Under the pieces are notes generated by a model. The model worked only from the letters and a program-made list of their open reading frames with translations, did not search any database and was not told the origin of the DNA. The translations under genes and the position numbers were made by a program. Shown here one piece after another: positions 3,980 through 7,124 of a stretch of DNA of 7,124 bases; the stretch's first letter is position 1; each line of letters opens with the position of its first letter. Source of the stretch: F2B08 sp046260445 (lineage in GTDB: Bacteria > Actinomycetota > Actinomycetes > Actinomycetales > Dermatophilaceae); assembly GCA_046260445.1 (NCBI GenBank), contig JBHEPF010000094.1:1-7124 (forward strand), in the 5' to 3' direction.

Positions 3980-6900
3980 TCAGGGCTCTCTGGGGTGATG
4001 GTGTTGGGCGAGCCGGGCGAGTTCGACGCGGTTGGCGGCGCCGGTCTTGCGCAGCAGGCTCGAGACGTGGGAGCTGACGGTCTTCTCGCTGAGGAACAGT
4101 GCGCGGGCGATCTCGCCGTAGGTGCGTCCGGCCACGATGTGGTCGAGGATCTCCTGCTGTCGGGGGGTGATGCCCCACGGCCGCCGGCTGCTCGGCCCGT
4201 CAGGAGCGGCCGGGGAGGGCGTGATCTCGTCCAGCGGGATTCTGGCCGCTCGGGCCAGGTCCTCGACCTCGCGCACGATGGGTTCGGCCCGCAGCCGGCA
4301 GGCTAGGGCGTGAGCGCGTCGCAGCATGGAGGCCGCCTCGTCACGATTCCCCTGTCCGCGGACGAGCCGTGACTCGGCGGCCCGGAACGCCGCGTACGCC
4401 TCCTCCCAGGGCAGGATGCCGTCAAGGAGGGCAGCGGCCGCGGACCACCGCTCGGGCTCGTCCGCTGAGCGGCGGGCACGGGCCACCTCCGCCGCATAGA
4501 GCGCATCGAGGCCGCCGACCTGCCGCAGGTAGAAGGGGCTTTCGTCGTTGTCCCGGATGACGTGGGGGAAGCGCGCCACGAGCGCGTCGAGGCGTGCGAG
4601 CGGCTCCTCGAGCGGCTCGCCGCGCGCACGGGCACCCTCGGCGAGGTCGGCCAGGCCTCGGGCCGCGAGCGGCATCAGCCACTCGCACATGGGGGGCGGT
4701 GCTCCCGCGCTAGTCGCTGCTGTCAAGGCGGCCTGCACCGCACCGGAGGCGTCACCTGCGGCGAGCCGCACCATCGCCCGCACGGCGTCGAACTCGAAGT
4801 GAATGAACGCCGTGCTGTCCGCGCTGAGCTCCTCGGCACGGGCCAGGTGTGCCTGCGCTTCGCTCTGGCGGCCCTGGAGCACCGCCAGGCGGGTGGAAAC
4901 CAGACGGCTCAGGACGTCGCCCGTCACACCCGGGTCCGAGCCGAGGGCGACCCGCAGCCGGTCTGTGCACTCCTGCCATCGGCCGGTATTCAACCACGAC
5001 CCGGCCTCCACGGCCGAGAGCCAGGCGATGTAGGAGTGGGGCGCCCCCAGTTCCTCGAGAGACTCCCGGCGCCCCTGGAGTACGCGGGCGTAGGACGGAT
5101 CGGCGTCGCTCGCGGTTGCGTTGGCCTCCCACACCGCGCCCTGTATGAAGCCATGCCAGTCCCGTGCCTCGATCGCCGCTGCTATCCCGCGGGCGGCGAG
5201 TTCCGGAGCCCTGGGCTCGCCGCGGAACACGGTGCTCATAGCAGAGGTCGCGTACGCATAGGCCAGGACCGCGGGCTCACCGACGGCGACCGCGCTCTCC
5301 AAGGCGGCGGCGGCCAGGTCGTGGGCGTCGGGGACCTCGCGCCAGAGCGAAGCGTGGGCTAACTCGACCAGGGCGTAGGCGTGCTGCCACGAGCCGGGGT
5401 CGGGCTCGCTCAGGGCCACCGCCCGCCGCGCCGGATCGACCCGCCGGAAGCCCCGGCCGGTGGCGAACCGCAGGTGCTCTAGGCGGATGAGCAACTCGGC
5501 GACGAGTAGAGGCTGCTCGCCCTCGTCGACCAAGTCCAGCACGGCCTCGACGGCGGCCAGCTCGTCCTCATGGGCCCCGAGCGTGGCCGCCGTCGTGCGC
5601 AGCCGCAGGAGCAGGTCCAACGTGGACTCCTCGGCCTCGCCGAGCTGCTCCCGCAGGGTGACGGCGCGGCGCAGCAGCCGCAGCCGCTCCCCGCCGGTGC
5701 CGGCGCGTTCTCCAGCGTCGACGGCGCGCAGCGCCCAGTGGTGGGCCTCGCGGGGGTGGCCGGCCCGGTAGTGGTGGTCGGCGACCGCGATCACCTGAGC
5801 CAGATGCACAGACTCGTCGCCGACACCGTCCCCACGATTCCCGGCGTTCTCGTGCGGTGCACTCTCTACGGCGGCGAGGTCCTTCTCGCCCTGGGCGGCG
5901 AAGGCGGCGTGCAGCTCGCGGAGCTCCTCCGGCGCCAGGCTCGCCTCGAGCGCCTCGGCTTGCAGGGGGTGGTGGAACCAGTAGCCGCCGCCCGGGTCGA
6001 CATCGAGGACACCGGCCTCCACGGCCTCGCGAAGCAGCCGCCCGGCCTGCTCCGCGGGCACCCCGGCGAGCCGGGCAGCCCGGGCCAGGGACGGCCCGCC
6101 TGCGACCTCACCGCCCACCGCGATGATCCGCACCAGCTCGCGGGCCTGCTCTGAGAGCCGGTGCCACGGCCGCAGCACCGCTGCCCCCAGGTCCGGTGGC
6201 AGGTGTGCGCCGAGGTGGCGGGCATCCGGTGGCAGGTCCTCCACCAGGAGCTGGTTGAGGTAGGCGTTGCCACCGGTACGGGCGTGCACCTCCTCCACCA
6301 GCGACTCGTGCGGCGAAGCGCGCAGCAGCGATCCCACCTGCTCCCGGGTCTCCGCACGATCCAGCGGGCCCAGGCGCAGCTCGCCGTAGCACGGCATCCG
6401 CCGCACGTCGGCCAGCCACCGCTGCAGGGCATCCCCGGTGCCCACCTCACCGCGCCGCACCGTACACACCACCGCCAGCCGCCGCTCCAAAGAGCCGGCC
6501 ACCACATACATCAGCACATCCAGGGTGCTCTCATCGGCCCACTGCAGGTCATCGACGACCAGCACCACCGGCCGCTCCCGACACACCCGCTCCAGCCACT
6601 CATCCACCGCGACGACGACGTCCTCCGGCGGCGACGCGCCCCACCCAGCCGGCTCAACCCCGTCGGTCGCCCGCAGCGGCGGCGCCCGAAGGTCCGCGGG
6701 AGCGCCCCGCAGCGCGCCGCGGATCGGGACCAGCGGCACGGTCATCGTGCCCAGCGGCAGACACGCCCCGGACAGGACCACCACCCCCGGGTCGTCGGCG
6801 GAGGTTCGCACGCAGGCCTGCTGGACCAGACGGGTCTTGCCGATCCCGGCATCACCTGAGACCAGCAGCGCCTGCATCGACCCGGCACGAGCACGCTCGA

Positions 6901-7015
6901 GCGTGGACCGGATCTCGTCCAGCTCGCCGACCCGGCCCACGAACACCGGCTCCCCCACACCGGGGGCCTGTGCGGCCACCCGCGCAGTCTCCCACCGGCG
7001 CCGCCGCCCTGTCAC
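3980..7015 (-). CDS. LAL-type (large ATP-binding LuxR family) transcriptional regulator, 1011 residues
   Basis: The protein has the full LAL layout. VFVGRVGELDEI (24-35) opens the ATPase domain. GDAGIGKT (54-61) is Walker A and VLVVDDLQWAD (151-161) is Walker B. TVRRGE (185-190) fits the sensor strand and RTGGNAYLNQLLVED (246-260) is the conserved LAL segment after it. A helical region of about 600 residues, typical of TPR-like repeats, follows. The C-terminus carries the LuxR helix-turn-helix: ITPRQQEIL (949-957), then SEKTVSSHVSSLLRKTG as recognition region, ending about 20 residues later. Such proteins act in the cytosol as ATP-dependent activators, often of antibiotic or catabolic genes; the target here is unknown. 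GTG at 7015 is the outermost start because TAA lies three codons upstream; it lacks a good ribosome site, and GTG at 6958, 6946 or 6940 could be used instead. The length is normal and no frameshift is seen. Confidence 0.93.
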   Translation of the reverse strand: MTGRRRRWETARVAAQAPGVGEPVFVGRVGELDEIRSTLERARAGSMQALLVSGDAGIGKTRLVQQACVRTSADDPGVVVLSGACLPLGTMTVPLVPIRGALRGAPADLRAPPLRATDGVEPAGWGASPPEDVVVAVDEWLERVCRERPVVLVVDDLQWADESTLDVLMYVVAGSLERRLAVVCTVRRGEVGTGDALQRWLADVRRMPCYGELRLGPLDRAETREQVGSLLRASPHESLVEEVHARTGGNAYLNQLLVEDLPPDARHLGAHLPPDLGAAVLRPWHRLSEQARELVRIIAVGGEVAGGPSLARAARLAGVPAEQAGRLLREAVEAGVLDVDPGGGYWFHHPLQAEALEASLAPEELRELHAAFAAQGEKDLAAVESAPHENAGNRGDGVGDESVHLAQVIAVADHHYRAGHPREAHHWALRAVDAGERAGTGGERLRLLRRAVTLREQLGEAEESTLDLLLRLRTTAATLGAHEDELAAVEAVLDLVDEGEQPLLVAELLIRLEHLRFATGRGFRRVDPARRAVALSEPDPGSWQHAYALVELAHASLWREVPDAHDLAAAALESAVAVGEPAVLAYAYATSAMSTVFRGEPRAPELAARGIAAAIEARDWHGFIQGAVWEANATASDADPSYARVLQGRRESLEELGAPHSYIAWLSAVEAGSWLNTGRWQECTDRLRVALGSDPGVTGDVLSRLVSTRLAVLQGRQSEAQAHLARAEELSADSTAFIHFEFDAVRAMVRLAAGDASGAVQAALTAATSAGAPPPMCEWLMPLAARGLADLAEGARARGEPLEEPLARLDALVARFPHVIRDNDESPFYLRQVGGLDALYAAEVARARRSADEPERWSAAAALLDGILPWEEAYAAFRAAESRLVRGQGNRDEAASMLRRAHALACRLRAEPIVREVEDLARAARIPLDEITPSPAAPDGPSSRRPWGITPRQQEILDHIVAGRTYGEIARALFLSEKTVSSHVSSLLRKTGAANRVELARLAQHHHPREP

Positions 7016-7050
7016 CCCGCTTTAAGGGGTCCGAGCCCCGGATCTGAGGG

Positions 7051-7069
7051 GGTCCACCCGATGTGGACC
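7051..7069. promoter_or_regulatory. Inverted repeat upstream of the LAL gene, candidate operator
   Basis: GGTCCAC (7051-7057) and GTGGACC (7063-7069) are perfect 7-bp arms around a 5-base spacer, centred 45 bp before the GTG at 7015. GGGGTCC also occurs twice nearby (7026-7032 and 7049-7055). The arrangement suits a dimeric regulator controlling this gene or a divergent gene beyond the window. Function is inferred from symmetry and position. Confidence 0.45.
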
Positions 7070-7124
7070 GGGTAGGGGCCGGCGGACCGTGGAGGTGTCG
7101 GATCACCCACCACCCACCAGGAGC

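Noticed and set aside
4562..5362. 266-codon plus-strand frame inside the LAL gene
   Set aside because: It is the antisense shadow of the LAL gene; the opposite strand carries motifs at both ends of a continuous 1011-residue protein.
6161..6859. 232-codon plus-strand frame inside the LAL gene
   Set aside because: It is His/Arg/Gln-rich, typical of an antisense frame in high-GC DNA, and covers the Walker B region of the LAL protein.

Overview
The window looks like chromosomal DNA from a high-GC actinomycete, of the Streptomyces or Nocardiopsis type. The evidence is strong G/C preference at third codon positions in the clear genes, GTG starts, and a very large ATP-binding LuxR-type (LAL) regulator. 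Species cannot be read from this sequence. Two clear gene blocks flank a tract of about 2 kb (roughly 870-2940) that is less biased in composition, poor in genes and rich in inverted repeats, and which looks accessory.

Layout from left to right. (1) 1-648, minus strand: most of a formate/nitrite transporter (FNT) family membrane protein of the YfdC-like kind, cut by the left window edge. (2) 649-1226: no convincing gene, but several strong inverted repeats, including a nested pair and a perfect 16-bp palindrome. (3) 1227-1595: an unrecognised 122-residue acidic protein, followed by a clean terminator-like hairpin. (4) 1883-2407: a 174-residue protein with one N-terminal membrane segment, an Arg/Glu-rich helix and a tail resembling the coiled coil of large serine recombinases. 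(5) 2408-2944: hairpins and short repeats, plus a possible 41-residue upstream ORF whose stop overlaps the next start as TGATG. (6) 2948-3745: a class I SAM-dependent methyltransferase. (7) 3746-3979: a terminator-like hairpin and a coding-like fragment on the minus strand. (8) 3980-7015, minus strand: a 1011-residue LAL regulator with an N-terminal AAA+/STAND-type ATPase and a C-terminal LuxR helix-turn-helix, preceded by a 7-5-7 inverted repeat that could be its operator.

The methyltransferase and the LAL regulator converge, so they are not one operon. Nothing visible ties the genes into one pathway. The LAL gene may control a divergent gene just beyond the right edge, because the last bases of the window (CAGGAGC) look like the start of a ribosome binding site pointing outward. 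I found no rRNA, tRNA, CRISPR array or intact insertion sequence. The most interesting candidates are the membrane/recombinase-tail chimera, the TGATG-coupled upstream ORF with a TTA codon, and the AACT/AGTT inverted-repeat cluster at 979-1071.
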